Positions 9,634-18,832 of a DNA stretch of 64,000 bases are shown one piece after another. Positions within the stretch are counted from its first letter, which is position 1. Each line of letters begins with the position of its first letter. The notes below the pieces were generated by a model. That model was not told the DNA's origin. It saw only the letters and a list, made by a program, of their open reading frames with translations, and made no database searches. Position numbers and translations under genes: made by a program. The DNA is taken from positions 761,840 to 825,839 of the forward strand of contig OZ025819.1 of assembly GCA_964019425.1 (NCBI GenBank), written 5' to 3'. The DNA is from Flectonema sp. DT1601 (lineage: Eukaryota > Euglenozoa > Diplonemea > Diplonemida > Diplonemidae).

Positions 9634-11793
9634 ATGATACCCCTAATCGCTGTATTCATAACAGTGATTATATCTTCACATTCTGAATGGGAATCGTTGC
9701 TTGAAAGGCTAGAAGAATTGGGAGAGGGAAATGGTGAAGCCATCACCGCGGCAGTTGAAATGTTAAAAAGAGAAGCGATAATACTTGATATGCCGCTACC
9801 ACCTACTGCATTGAATGAAAAAGACATACCGATCAACACCGATAAGGAAAGTATTTCTGGGATACATTTATTAAACGACATGATAAATGATCATTTGGAA
9901 GGGAACTACCATCTAGACGACGTTGACATTAACATGAGACTGAAATACTTGGATGAGGAAGAACTTAACTTTGTAACGTCGAATGGTGTAGTTGACCTGT
10001 CACGTCTATCAGAATCTGATGTTGATCTGACTGGTGTGATCAGGTCTGAAAATTTCATGGAAATACTTCCTCAAGAAAACTTAGTTGGTGAAGGAGGAAT
10101 TGATCTTAAAAAGATTCGTGATGACATTCTTAGTCAAATAGACTTCACTGATCTTGATTTCCTATCAAATAATTTACAAATTGACATCTCTGCTTTAATA
10201 GACCGAACCGGTTCAGAGCTCTCTGATGACACCCTTCGTAGTATTGAAGACACAGCGAGGGAAGCTATCCAACGAGAGTTTAATTTGAATGATGATATTC
10301 TTGACTCTGCTGAAGCCTTATTTGATGATGATCGAACAGATGAAGAATTAGGTATTAAATCAGGTGAAGGTGAACTCCATTTTGGATCAGACACGCTTCG
10401 ATTCGAATGGCTGATGGCAAACGAAGAATGGGACACCCTCACTGCTGATGAACAAAAGTCTTGGAAGTCACTTGAAGACCTCTCTGTGACCACAATCCCT
10501 GAAGGCAGACGAATGTTCGAAGGTCATGAACCCTTGTTTGATGTAACTACTAGCGAAGACGCTTATCGAAGACGCAGCAGAAAATTAATTCAACGAATCA
10601 TTTCTAAAGAAGTTGCGAGACAGAAAAAGAAATCCTTTGAATTTGATGTTGTCAGCTCATACCCTTACAACGCCAGCTATCAAGGAACCAATCGAAGAGG
10701 AAAGTTTATGTCGAACAGTTTAAATTATACTGGACTTGTTGACTCGGATTTGAATGCGAATGGACTTGGCATTCAAAACACTATCAGTGATCAGTATAGG
10801 GGTAGTTTTTTAAATGGAAAACGTCATGGTGAAGGGATCGCCAAATACAACTCTAACTTCGGCTGCGTCTACATTGGTACCTGGGCCAACGACACCCCCC
10901 ATGGAGTAGGAAACCTGAAGTGTAACTGCGGACAGTACATTGGAAATTGGTTTCACGGCATTCCCAACCCGAATATCCCAACAACAATAGTCGACACACA
11001 TTCGAACTGTAATGTCTCATGGATTCCTGTAAATACATCAAGTTCAATTCTCGAACCAGTCACTTTTTGTGACGGGAAACTTTTACGGGAAATTGAAGTT
11101 AATAACAGTACCTTTAAAGGTAGTTTTATTCCAAAAATTAAATATTCGACTACTACATGTCCAATGATAACGATTCAACAACCGAAGATTGCGGGGAATT
11201 GTACCATAGAGACTAGTAAACTGAAATACGAAGGACAGTGTCTGGGATCTGTTGCAACAGGTTATGGGGTACTACATATCCCGTCATTGAAATCAAAGCT
11301 TTATATTTACGCTAACGACTCAGTTATTAGCGGATTAGCTTACGGTATGATGCGAGACAAGATGTTCAATGGAACCCTCAACACTATTCATTTCAATCGT
11401 GTGACTGATATATCTGGTGATGGAACCCTCCACAACAACACTATTCGCTATACGGGAGGGATGTCAAAAGGATTTCCTCACGGTCGTGTAATTGCTACTT
11501 CCGCTGGTGGTGTTGGAAGGTATTTTGGTAATTTTATTAACGGGTTGCCTCATGGGATTATATCTCATGAGATGCAGAAGAATCGTCGTCAGGTTTCGAA
11601 TTACAGATACGGTGCTCTCCACGGAGAGACGAGGCTGTACAAAGATGGACAATTAGTGAAAACGATTCAATACAACTTTGGTAACATTGTTAGTGAGGTT
11701 GTCGCTACTTCTTTGCAGTATGATTATTTCTTTATTATTGGATTCATTGTCAGTGGAATCATCTTTAGAAGACTCGTTACACGACGAACGTAG
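9634..11793 (+). CDS. Secreted/type I membrane MORN-repeat protein
   Basis: 719 residues, one exon. An N-terminal signal peptide (MIPLIAVFITVIISS) is followed by a long acidic, Asp/Glu/Leu-rich region (to about residue 330). Then come MORN motifs: a strong pair at about 388-440 (YRGSFLNGKRHGEG; YIGTWANDTPHGVG; YIGNW), degenerate ones in the middle, and further ones at about 606-690 (YTGGMSKGFPHG; YFGNFINGLPHG; YGALHGETRLYKDG). A transmembrane helix at ~695-712 (YFFIIGFIVSGIIF) and a short basic tail end the protein. Many NxS/T sequons lie in the putative lumenal part. MORN repeats are normally cytosolic and bind membranes or proteins, so an ectodomain location is odd. The start is the first ATG after an AG acceptor-like site at 9617. 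The acidic part shows no known domain to me. Confidence 0.8.
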   Translation: MIPLIAVFITVIISSHSEWESLLERLEELGEGNGEAITAAVEMLKREAIILDMPLPPTALNEKDIPINTDKESISGIHLLNDMINDHLEGNYHLDDVDINMRLKYLDEEELNFVTSNGVVDLSRLSESDVDLTGVIRSENFMEILPQENLVGEGGIDLKKIRDDILSQIDFTDLDFLSNNLQIDISALIDRTGSELSDDTLRSIEDTAREAIQREFNLNDDILDSAEALFDDDRTDEELGIKSGEGELHFGSDTLRFEWLMANEEWDTLTADEQKSWKSLEDLSVTTIPEGRRMFEGHEPLFDVTTSEDAYRRRSRKLIQRIISKEVARQKKKSFEFDVVSSYPYNASYQGTNRRGKFMSNSLNYTGLVDSDLNANGLGIQNTISDQYRGSFLNGKRHGEGIAKYNSNFGCVYIGTWANDTPHGVGNLKCNCGQYIGNWFHGIPNPNIPTTIVDTHSNCNVSWIPVNTSSSILEPVTFCDGKLLREIEVNNSTFKGSFIPKIKYSTTTCPMITIQQPKIAGNCTIETSKLKYEGQCLGSVATGYGVLHIPSLKSKLYIYANDSVISGLAYGMMRDKMFNGTLNTIHFNRVTDISGDGTLHNNTIRYTGGMSKGFPHGRVIATSAGGVGRYFGNFINGLPHGIISHEMQKNRRQVSNYRYGALHGETRLYKDGQLVKTIQYNFGNIVSEVVATSLQYDYFFIIGFIVSGIIFRRLVTRRT

Positions 11794-12018
11794 TTGCCTA
11801 ATTCAGCCTTCTTGCACAAGTTGCTTCCTTAGTTCTGTTTTGTTACGACATGCTGTTTGACCGGCTGCATTCTCAATTAACGTTTTCTAAACACTTCAGG
11901 GTTGTACTTATTCCTTCGAACAGGTAAAGTGTACTCGATTTTTATGTTTGTGATGGAATCGAATTTTGTTATTTATTTTATAAATTATTATCTTCAGCAT
12001 TCTACTAATAAACAAAAC

Positions 12019-12624
12019 ATGGCAACTGAACAACAAATGATGGGATGGTTTTCAGCCATCGACAAGGACAAGTCAGGAGCACTCGATGGTAAGGAATTGC
12101 AGGAAGCCCTTCGTCAGGCAGGACTGAACTTCAGTTTGATGACCGCAGGAATGATGTTGAGATTATTTGATCCATCAAAGTCTGCAAAGATTTCATACAA
12201 TGAATTCAAGAATTTATTTGGTTGGATTGGACAGAAGCAGCAAGCATTTGGTCACTTCGACGCTGATAGATCTGGCAACCTGAACAGAGCTGAGGTCTAC
12301 AACGCAGTAGCACAGGCATTCCCACACATGAGACTCGACCAGCCTGCTTTTGAAGCAGCTTTCTCTACCTACGACCCAGACAGGTCTCAAAGTATGAGCT
12401 ACACAGAGTACGTTGCCTTCTGTGGGTACCTTGAGCACTGCTCCAGAACTTTCATCAGTTTCGATGCCCAGCGTAGTGGTAGCGTCACTATGAACATGAG
12501 CCAGTGTATGTTTATTTTTTCATGTTTTTATATCTATTGAGTTTGTGCAAGGAAATTATGATAACCAAAACCAAAACCGAAACCAAACCAAACAGTTGTC
12601 TACGCATCTTCCCAGTGCAAGTAA
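12019..12624 (+). CDS. Penta-EF-hand calcium-binding protein, copy 1
   Basis: Exons 12019-12505 and 12596-12624, 171 residues. Five EF-hands in the ALG-2/sorcin/calpain small subunit arrangement: DKDKSGALDGKEL (canonical), DPSKSAKISYNEF, DADRSGNLNRAEV, DPDRSQSMSYTEY and a fifth, DAQRSGSVTMNMS, of the dimerising type. Splicing at GTATGT (12506) to AAACAG (12595) gives the ending FVYASSQCK, which fits the family C-terminus; reading through the intron would instead give a hydrophobic nonsense tail. Likely a cytosolic Ca2+ sensor. The ATG at 12019 was chosen because the domain starts there and an acceptor-like site (ttatcttcag) lies 21 bases upstream. Copy 2 differs by one residue (Glu to Val in LQEALRQ). 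Confidence 0.9.
12506..12595 (+). other. Intron in penta-EF gene, copy 1
   Basis: GTATGT donor, AACCAAA-type simple repeat before the AAACAG acceptor, phase 1, 90 bases. Confidence 0.85.
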
Positions 12625-13336
12625 GTCCGTAGTCTGGATCTGATTCTCCCAATCTTACCCCTTGAACTGAACGAAAGAAAAGTTGAAACAAATAAATTAA
12701 ATGAAATATTATCCTTGTCCTTGCAGAAGAGGAAAACAATAAAAGAAAGTCGAGCGTAAGTAATCTTTTACTTTTTGCAAAAAATTCAAGAAAAGAAAAT
12801 CTCATCGTTCGATCCAAATTTGACTTTTTTTTTTGGTTTTTTTTTTTTTCCTATTCCCGACTTTATCGATATTTCTTTTTTTTGTGTGCATCCAAGACAG
12901 CCTTCTCTTACGACACTTTATTTTTTGAGAAGCTTTTTTTGTTTTTCTTCCCTCCGCCATATGAGATCCTATCGACACTGACCAGTTGATCTTTTCATAT
13001 TGGTAACCAGGTTAGCCGATCCCTGCATTCGTTTTTGCCGGTTTCAAGTTACTTTTCCGTTTAACATTGGTATTACGTTACCTACCCCATTTCAGAGATT
13101 CTCCCCCCTGAATGACAACATGGAAAAGAGATGTGTATGCAGCTTAGATACGTACAAAATCGAACAAGTAACCCCCCATTCCAGAGTTCCCTTGATATTT
13201 TGTTTTTTAATACCCTAAGGTTGTTACTATTTTTTACATTGTCAAAGTTACCCTCCATTCCAGAGATTCTACTCCCTCCAATCTCCCCTTATCATTTGAT
13301 ATATGGTTGTTTAAAAAAAAAAAAAAAAAAAAAAAA
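12625..13336. other. Spacer with R6-type repeat fragments
   Basis: No gene seen. About 13020-13110 and 13170-13275 hold diverged copies of a repeat also at 41262-41412 and 49690-49810 (shared TTTCAAGTTAC; CCATTCCAGAG; CGTACAAAATCGAAC). The end is the A tract before the next ATG. Confidence 0.5.
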
Positions 13337-13337
13337 A
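13313..13337 (+). promoter_or_regulatory. Poly(A) leader abutting the kinase ATG
   Basis: 25 consecutive A; the last one is the A of the start codon. The same layout is found before the ATGs at 16784, 49942 and 62355. Confidence 0.5.
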
Positions 13338-16210
13338 TGAAATACATTATAATTAATCAAAGTGGTGCTACATATCAAGGTTTTTGGGATGAAGAAGGTG
13401 GATACGACGGCTTGATTACTTCAGTTGAAAAAACACTTAATGAAAAAAAGACAACCAGAACTGTTTATTATAAAGACATTATTGATGGCGATGAAATCTC
13501 AATCAGAACTGACGAAGACGTCGTCGAGTTTGTTAATCATTTTAGTAACAAATACGAACCAATAGCAACGATCATAATAAGAGAATCAACTCAACAACAA
13601 CGAAGCAGATCTTTATTCCACAATTGGAGTAAAGGAGAGCTTTTGGGTGTCGGCGCATATGGTAAAGTCTATTTGGGTATAAATAATGAAACTGGTGATT
13701 TTTTTGCTACAAAAGAAGTGCTGTTGTATGACAACAGTGTGAACATTTCAAACTTCAGACGTGAAATCAACTTAATGAGCCCTCTGAGTCACACCAACAT
13801 TGTTCAGTATTTCGGAACCCAAGAAACTTCAACGACTCTGGTCGTAATGATGGAATACGTACCTGGAGGATCTATAAGTGATCTGCTTCTTAATCTTGGA
13901 CCATTCACTGAACACATAATAAAGTCATTCTCACGTCAAATTTGCCTCGGTATGTCGTACCTTCATGATAAAGGTATCCTACACTTAGATATCAAAGGTG
14001 CGAATTGCCTTGTTGACACTCAAGGAACTGTTAAGGTTGCTGATTTTGGTTGTAGTACTTATGTTGGTGATATGGATAGAGGAACAAAACCTCTTGGAAC
14101 CAGTTTATGGATGAGTCCTGAAGCAATAAAGACAAATGATAAAGTCTCTTTTGCAACTGATATTTGGTCTCTTGCCTGCACAGTGATTGAGATGGCGACG
14201 GCAAAGCCTCCATGGAGCTCAGCTATGTTTACTAATGAATGGGCTGCTATGTATTATATTAGTACTGCTGGTGTTGGTCCTCCCATACCGTCAAACTTGT
14301 CTCAGGCAGCAAACTCGATGTTGGTTCAGTGTTTTGCGTTGTGTCCATGTGATCGTCCGACTGTTTCAACGTTGCTTTCTGAATATTCATTCTTTTCATG
14401 TCTTGAGTTAGAACCTAATTCTCAAACTCAAGTTGTAAGAATTAACGCTGCAGATAATGATCACATATCATCAGCATTCACTCCGATGGATCCAGTTGAG
14501 TATCAGTCTCAACCTGATTGTGATACACCACTTCAATATCAACAAACAACACTTCAAGATAGACATTCAAACCTTCCTCCGTTACCAAACTATTTAATAG
14601 AACTTCCTGCAGTGATAGATTCATCAGAAGCAACATTTGGATCAGCACCTCCACCACCACCACTGGGAGCTACAGTTGGTGGTGTTGACATCCCCGTTGT
14701 CATTAAGGAGGGAGATATCACTTCGTATCTGACGACAAAACGACCTCAAATGTCATTTCTAACTCAAAATATGAACAGGGCTAGTGATAATGAACAAACT
14801 GCATTTTGTAGATTAGAAGAAGGAGTTGTTTATAAAATTTGTTTTCACTTGGATGCGCAATCACTCTGTCGAATGGGGCGGTGTTCTCGACTGTTGGAGA
14901 CGATGACTACAACAGGTCGATCAGAAATTTTATGGAAAGTTCTTTTTCTTCATGAGTTTGGTGATGTTTCGGTTATCGGAACAGCACTTCGAAAAGATTG
15001 GAAACAATTTTACTCTCAATCCTTGGCAGTCAGGGGGTTGTCATTATCCCCTAAGGAGTCGTCATTATCATTTAATTATATGAGGAGACTGACACATTCA
15101 ACTAGAATATTTGAAGGAAAGTCTAACACTGGAATGCCAGTGTGCATTAAGCAAGAAAAGAAAACTTGGAAACAAAATGAGAATAATAATCAACACAAGA
15201 ACAACATAGCGACACCTCCGAAGAGAAAAAGACTTCCTGGTGTGTGGGCTGATTCTGCTATTCATTTTCAGCAATCACCCAAAAAGAATTCTTATACGGT
15301 AATATCAGCATCGGATGTGAGTACAAAAAGAGTGAAGGAATCTACGAGTAAACATCCTCGTTTGGCAGCTATTGATTTCTGTAGCACGTACGAGTATCAA
15401 TCACTCATTGAGAGAGTCGCTATAAAAAAACGTGATGAGAGAAGGGAAGCTCACTCAGCGCTATTAAATGCTTATCGACACACTAAAGATTTGTCAAATT
15501 CAGGTGTTGAGGGTATCTTACCGCCATTGTGTTTTATTAATAGTGATGACGTGTCTGTGTTAGTTCAGCCCCTTTCGGGACCTAGTCTGCATGATGTGTT
15601 ACTCTTCTCGGGTAATAAACTTGATAGTAAAAGTGTTTGTTTAGTTGCTTTGAAATGCCTTCGAATATTAGAAGGCGTTCATAACGGTGGTATCGTTCAT
15701 TGTAATTTAAACCCTGGGACTGTGCTGTTGAAGTCTGATGCGTTGTCCAATGACATCGTTTTAAATAACTTCTGTTCTGCAAGGACATGGAGAGACAAAA
15801 ATACTGATAAAATTGTAACATCGAAGAGCTCAATGAAAATACGATCAAAAGAACAACAGATTTTCAGTTCAATCAACATTCAGCTTGAATGTACTCCCTC
15901 TCCGAGAGATGATTTAATTTCACTTTCGTACACATTGTTGTATTTTATGCACGGTACACTTCCATGGCTTTCTGGTAACCCGTCACCCAGAGATATGGTC
16001 GCAATGAAGAAATCTTATTTAGTAGAAACGGCTCACATCCTTCCATTACAACTTCATCATTTTTTAAAGTATTCTTCTTCGATGAGAGCGAATGAGATGC
16101 CTGATTACTCATATTTAAGAAATATGTTTAAAGTGTTGTTATCGAGTAAGGGAGAAGAAAGTGATCAACTTTTCGATTGGTCGAATACTTCGAAATTAGG
16201 AACCTTTTAA
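13337..16210 (+). CDS. PB1-like / MAP3K-type kinase / F-box / CK1-family pseudokinase fusion
   Basis: 957 residues, one exon. Residues 1-85 look like a PB1 domain. Residues 97-353 are a STE11/MAP3K-like kinase: glycine loop LGVGAYGKV (103-111), Lys126 in FATKEV, Glu143, catalytic HLDIKGAN (216-223; Arg of HRD replaced by Leu), DFG 236-238, GTSLWMSPEA. After a Pro-rich linker, 490-542 reads as an F-box (LEEGVVYKICFHLD...LCRMGRCSRLL...W). From ~585 a second kinase fold follows CK1: a VCIK lysine (~604), GPSLHDVL (748-755), HCNLNP for HRDxKP (788-793), NNFC for DFG(L) (810-813), SSINIQ and SPRDDLISLSY (855-865). Loss of HRD Asp and DFG Asp/Gly makes it a pseudokinase. I infer a MAP3K coupled to ubiquitin-ligase recruitment; the stop at 16210 is clear. 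Confidence 0.85.
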   Translation: MKYIIINQSGATYQGFWDEEGGYDGLITSVEKTLNEKKTTRTVYYKDIIDGDEISIRTDEDVVEFVNHFSNKYEPIATIIIRESTQQQRSRSLFHNWSKGELLGVGAYGKVYLGINNETGDFFATKEVLLYDNSVNISNFRREINLMSPLSHTNIVQYFGTQETSTTLVVMMEYVPGGSISDLLLNLGPFTEHIIKSFSRQICLGMSYLHDKGILHLDIKGANCLVDTQGTVKVADFGCSTYVGDMDRGTKPLGTSLWMSPEAIKTNDKVSFATDIWSLACTVIEMATAKPPWSSAMFTNEWAAMYYISTAGVGPPIPSNLSQAANSMLVQCFALCPCDRPTVSTLLSEYSFFSCLELEPNSQTQVVRINAADNDHISSAFTPMDPVEYQSQPDCDTPLQYQQTTLQDRHSNLPPLPNYLIELPAVIDSSEATFGSAPPPPPLGATVGGVDIPVVIKEGDITSYLTTKRPQMSFLTQNMNRASDNEQTAFCRLEEGVVYKICFHLDAQSLCRMGRCSRLLETMTTTGRSEILWKVLFLHEFGDVSVIGTALRKDWKQFYSQSLAVRGLSLSPKESSLSFNYMRRLTHSTRIFEGKSNTGMPVCIKQEKKTWKQNENNNQHKNNIATPPKRKRLPGVWADSAIHFQQSPKKNSYTVISASDVSTKRVKESTSKHPRLAAIDFCSTYEYQSLIERVAIKKRDERREAHSALLNAYRHTKDLSNSGVEGILPPLCFINSDDVSVLVQPLSGPSLHDVLLFSGNKLDSKSVCLVALKCLRILEGVHNGGIVHCNLNPGTVLLKSDALSNDIVLNNFCSARTWRDKNTDKIVTSKSSMKIRSKEQQIFSSINIQLECTPSPRDDLISLSYTLLYFMHGTLPWLSGNPSPRDMVAMKKSYLVETAHILPLQLHHFLKYSSSMRANEMPDYSYLRNMFKVLLSSKGEESDQLFDWSNTSKLGTF

Positions 16211-16783
16211 TGTTGTTCTGAGATGGCTATTTGTTGTCTCCTCTGTGTGATGTTTTTTTTTTTTTTTTTTTTTTTTTTTGTTGAAAATTTTGCTTGCAGG
16301 AGTGTCGTCAGCTTTGTTTTCACGAATAGCAGACCACTTCTCATTATGGACTCTCTGTAATTCATTTACACCAAAAAAAGCTGTTCAGTTCTTTTGGTCA
16401 CATAGGAATCTCTTTCTGTTTAGTTATTATTTTTTTTTTTACATTTCTTGCGATTGATTCTCTTTCTCCCTTTGTTTTTTTTCCTTCTTTTTTTCATACG
16501 TTTGTTACTTTATTCTCGTTGAATAGTTATCTTTTTTTTTTTTTTTTTTTGATATTTACACCTGAAGTGTCACCGTGTGTTTGGATGTGTTATTATTGTG
16601 TTTTTATTTATGACTATATTCTTTTTTAAATTCTCATTCAGGGGGAGATTCAATGAAGAGAATGGGGGGTTGGTAATCTTGAAAATCGACCGTGTTTTCT
16701 TCAGTTTATTTAATTTAATTTTTTTTTTTCTTTTTTTTTTTTTTTGATATTTTAATTATTCAGTACCAAAAAAAAAAAAAAAA
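16211..16783. other. Spacer with T tracts and 5' leader of ATP10
   Basis: No gene seen. Long T tracts near 16252-16279, 16531-16550 and 16719-16745; an acceptor-like TTATTCAG (AG at 16762-16763) precedes the poly(A) leader of the next gene. Confidence 0.5.
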
Positions 16784-16784
16784 A
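16768..16784 (+). promoter_or_regulatory. Poly(A) leader abutting the ATP10 ATG
   Basis: 17 A residues ending in the ATG itself, only ~4 bases after the acceptor-like CAG at 16761-16763. Confidence 0.5.
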
Positions 16785-17437
16785 TGAAATTTCGGTGGCC
16801 AGCTGCCGTTCTCCGCCCCGGGTTCGAACCCGCCCCGGGAGTAGCCGCATTTGAGTGGTGGAGAAATTATGTCCCCAGTACGATATTGCCAAAGGTATTA
16901 CTGATGTTCAGTTCTAGTAAAACTTATAAACTACTATATGATCAAACGAGACGAAGCAAAGGATTAGGAGAAGAGCGTATGGAGTTGGTTGTCAGTGATA
17001 AGAAACTATTTAGAGGAAACCCCTGGTTGATAAGATCACAGGCAGCTAGAAAATTTCCTACTCTAAAAGTAAACACAGGAGATTTCAACCCCACCAGTCA
17101 ATTAGTCATACTCTCAGGCTATAGAGCTGGCATTGAAGGAACTGAGCAGTCTATTCAGAGATGGAAAGACTGTTGGGGTGGTACCTCAACAGTAATAGTT
17201 CTAAACGATACCTTCACATCATTCTTCCTTCCAGACACAGATGAATCCTCTGGAACAGTGTATGCGAGTTCAACTGATAATAAGCCAGTTTGGAATCAAT
17301 TGGCTTATCAAAATGATTCTATCCCATTCATCTTTCTCGTTGATTCTAAAGGTAGACTGAGATGGCAATCTTCTGGATATCCAACACCCGACGAGGAGAA
17401 ATTACTTTCAAAATTTAAAGAACAGATCTTGGAGTAG
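16784..17437 (+). CDS. ATP10: Mitochondrial ATPase assembly factor ATP10 family
   Basis: 217 residues. The C-terminal half carries the ATP10 signature: an IPFIFLVDSKGRLRWQ strand followed by SSGYPTPDEEKLL, matching the family pattern of a buried strand, (D)xxGRIRW and a Gly-Tyr-Ala/Pro-Thr-Pro-Glu/Asp ending. Upstream, LVILSGYRAGIEGTEQSIQRW fits the thioredoxin-like core. In yeast this factor assists incorporation of subunit 6 into the Fo part of ATP synthase on the inner membrane, so it implies a respiring mitochondrion. The N-terminus is basic and has few acidic residues until residue 15, compatible with a presequence; it also contains a GGGTTCGAACCC palindrome (see findings). Start: the ATG directly after the A tract. 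Confidence 0.8.
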   Translation: MKFRWPAAVLRPGFEPAPGVAAFEWWRNYVPSTILPKVLLMFSSSKTYKLLYDQTRRSKGLGEERMELVVSDKKLFRGNPWLIRSQAARKFPTLKVNTGDFNPTSQLVILSGYRAGIEGTEQSIQRWKDCWGGTSTVIVLNDTFTSFFLPDTDESSGTVYASSTDNKPVWNQLAYQNDSIPFIFLVDSKGRLRWQSSGYPTPDEEKLLSKFKEQILE

Positions 17438-17713
17438 AAAGATTCTGCGACTTAACATTCTGACCTGAAGGTCAGCAGCCAAAGGTAATGTTTTTTCAGA
17501 CCATCTTAAAACTCAAATAGTATGAAATTCCCGTAACCGCCAACTCTCTCAAGGTGAGCTATTACTGTGGTATTGTGGAGCGGTCATCATATTTCTTTTT
17601 TTTTATATTTATATTTGTTCTCTCCAGCATCCACGACGAGTTTTGGAAACCTTTTTTAGTTATAAAGAAACTTAACTTGTTCCCCCATACAGGCTGAGGG
17701 ATAGGCAGCCTCA

Positions 17714-18703
17714 ATGCCTCAGATAACTTTAAATGAAGAATTCGTAGGGGGATTGCGAAGTACCTTTGCGTTGTTGATGAGCTCGTCTCTGTTCGAGGAG
17801 TTTCATAATTCAGTTCAAAAGCATAGAGATGCCAAGGGAGCGGAATTTGAAGATTTTGGAAATCAACGAATGAAAAGATCTGTATCATACGTCATACCAG
17901 AACACGGAGTATTGAAATTACTAAAACAGGGTGACACTCATGTCACACAAGACGACGTCGCTCTATTTGACGAATCTGGTGAACATATCGAAGTTGTTTC
18001 TGTATCAGTTTCAGAAGGCGGAGATCTCGCAAAATCAGTCTACTTAAAAGCCTACTGGGACATGCGAGTGAAAAAACCTCCTCAGGTAGGAACTGACGTG
18101 GAGCTTCTAATCGAATATTCGTTCTCAGCACCGAGACTTGTCAGGTCATTGATTGAGAAAGGGTTACGAGGAGAAATCACAAACAGACACACAAAGATGA
18201 TTACTTTCTTTGCAGCGAAAGATGTAGAAATACCAGTCGAGTCTAGGAAGCTGTGTCTTCCATCTTCAGATCCTGATAGCCGAATAATTAAAAATACGAT
18301 TTCGCAGAACATCTCCTCTACTGTGTTACCAGATGGTGAAAGAGCTCCACCTGCTGCGGAAGGGACTTTCTTCGCTTTGATTGAAGACGACAAGGAGTTT
18401 AGTTGCAGACAGTCGATTGCATCTGTTTTAAAAAACTCAATGACATCTCATTCATGGGAGCCTGATAATGTTCGTGGGTCTTGGGGTGGATTTACTTTTA
18501 AATCGTGTATAGATGATGATGAAGATAAAGAGTCTGTTGGGTCTCCTCCTCAATCTCCGCCTCCATCTCCACCTCGTAAGAAAATCCAACGCCGACCTCC
18601 ACAACTATCCTCCAACAATAACACATCAGAAAAAACAAAATTACTGCGATCCTCATCTCCTGACATGGTTGTTGTTCCCTGTTGGAGAAGATGTTTTTCA
18701 TAA
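17714..18703 (+). CDS. VASt-like (START-related lipid-binding) domain protein, tentative
   Basis: 329 residues, one exon, ATG 21 bases after an acceptor-like CCCCCATACAG. Residues ~15-165 resemble a VASt/Aster domain: an opening FALLMSSSLFEEFHNS, then RSVSYVIPE, a central KSVYLKAYWDMRV strand and a late LIEKGLRGEITNRHTKM helix; VASt domains move sterols at membrane contacts. No GRAM domain or transmembrane helix accompanies it here. The C-terminus is acidic (DDDEDKE), then Pro-rich (SPPQSPPPSPPRKK), and ends with a Cys-containing CWRRCFS that could be lipidated. The VASt assignment is by pattern only; another START/Bet v1-like fold is possible. Confidence 0.55.
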   Translation: MPQITLNEEFVGGLRSTFALLMSSSLFEEFHNSVQKHRDAKGAEFEDFGNQRMKRSVSYVIPEHGVLKLLKQGDTHVTQDDVALFDESGEHIEVVSVSVSEGGDLAKSVYLKAYWDMRVKKPPQVGTDVELLIEYSFSAPRLVRSLIEKGLRGEITNRHTKMITFFAAKDVEIPVESRKLCLPSSDPDSRIIKNTISQNISSTVLPDGERAPPAAEGTFFALIEDDKEFSCRQSIASVLKNSMTSHSWEPDNVRGSWGGFTFKSCIDDDEDKESVGSPPQSPPPSPPRKKIQRRPPQLSSNNNTSEKTKLLRSSSPDMVVVPCWRRCFS

Positions 18704-18732
18704 GACAAGTGTATCAGTTCTTTTTTTTTTTT

Positions 18733-18832
18733 CAGATTGAAAAGCCGATATTTCTTGCGATGATGGATTTATTCTCCCGCGCGACAGGATTCTGTCTGCG
18801 TTCAACGAAATACAAGGCTAGTCTGAATGGTT
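18733..18832 (+). repeat. Dispersed repeat R4, copy 2
   Basis: Matches both ends of 6531-6759 but lacks its internal GC-rich block. The match starts directly after a T tract and ends at another. Confidence 0.65.

Larger units (their letters stand above)
11942..12716 (+). repeat. Segmental duplication, copy 1 (penta-EF gene with flanks)
   Basis: Near-identical to 36083-36865, including ~75 bases of 5' flank, the coding region, the intron and ~90 bases of 3' flank. Differences are a few substitutions, one CCAAA-type repeat unit in the intron and a short insertion in the 3' flank. Confidence 0.95.

Noticed and set aside
11902-12018. Longer N-terminus for penta-EF copy 1
   Set aside because: No ATG that fits the family, the two copies diverge there, and an acceptor-like site lies between it and ATG 12019.
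12506-12540. Hydrophobic C-terminal tail of the penta-EF proteins
   Set aside because: It is intron read-through; splicing gives the family-typical ending FVYASSQCK.
16800-16840. A tRNA gene at the GGGTTCGAACCC palindrome
   Set aside because: No acceptor stem, D arm or anticodon arm can be folded around it on either strand.
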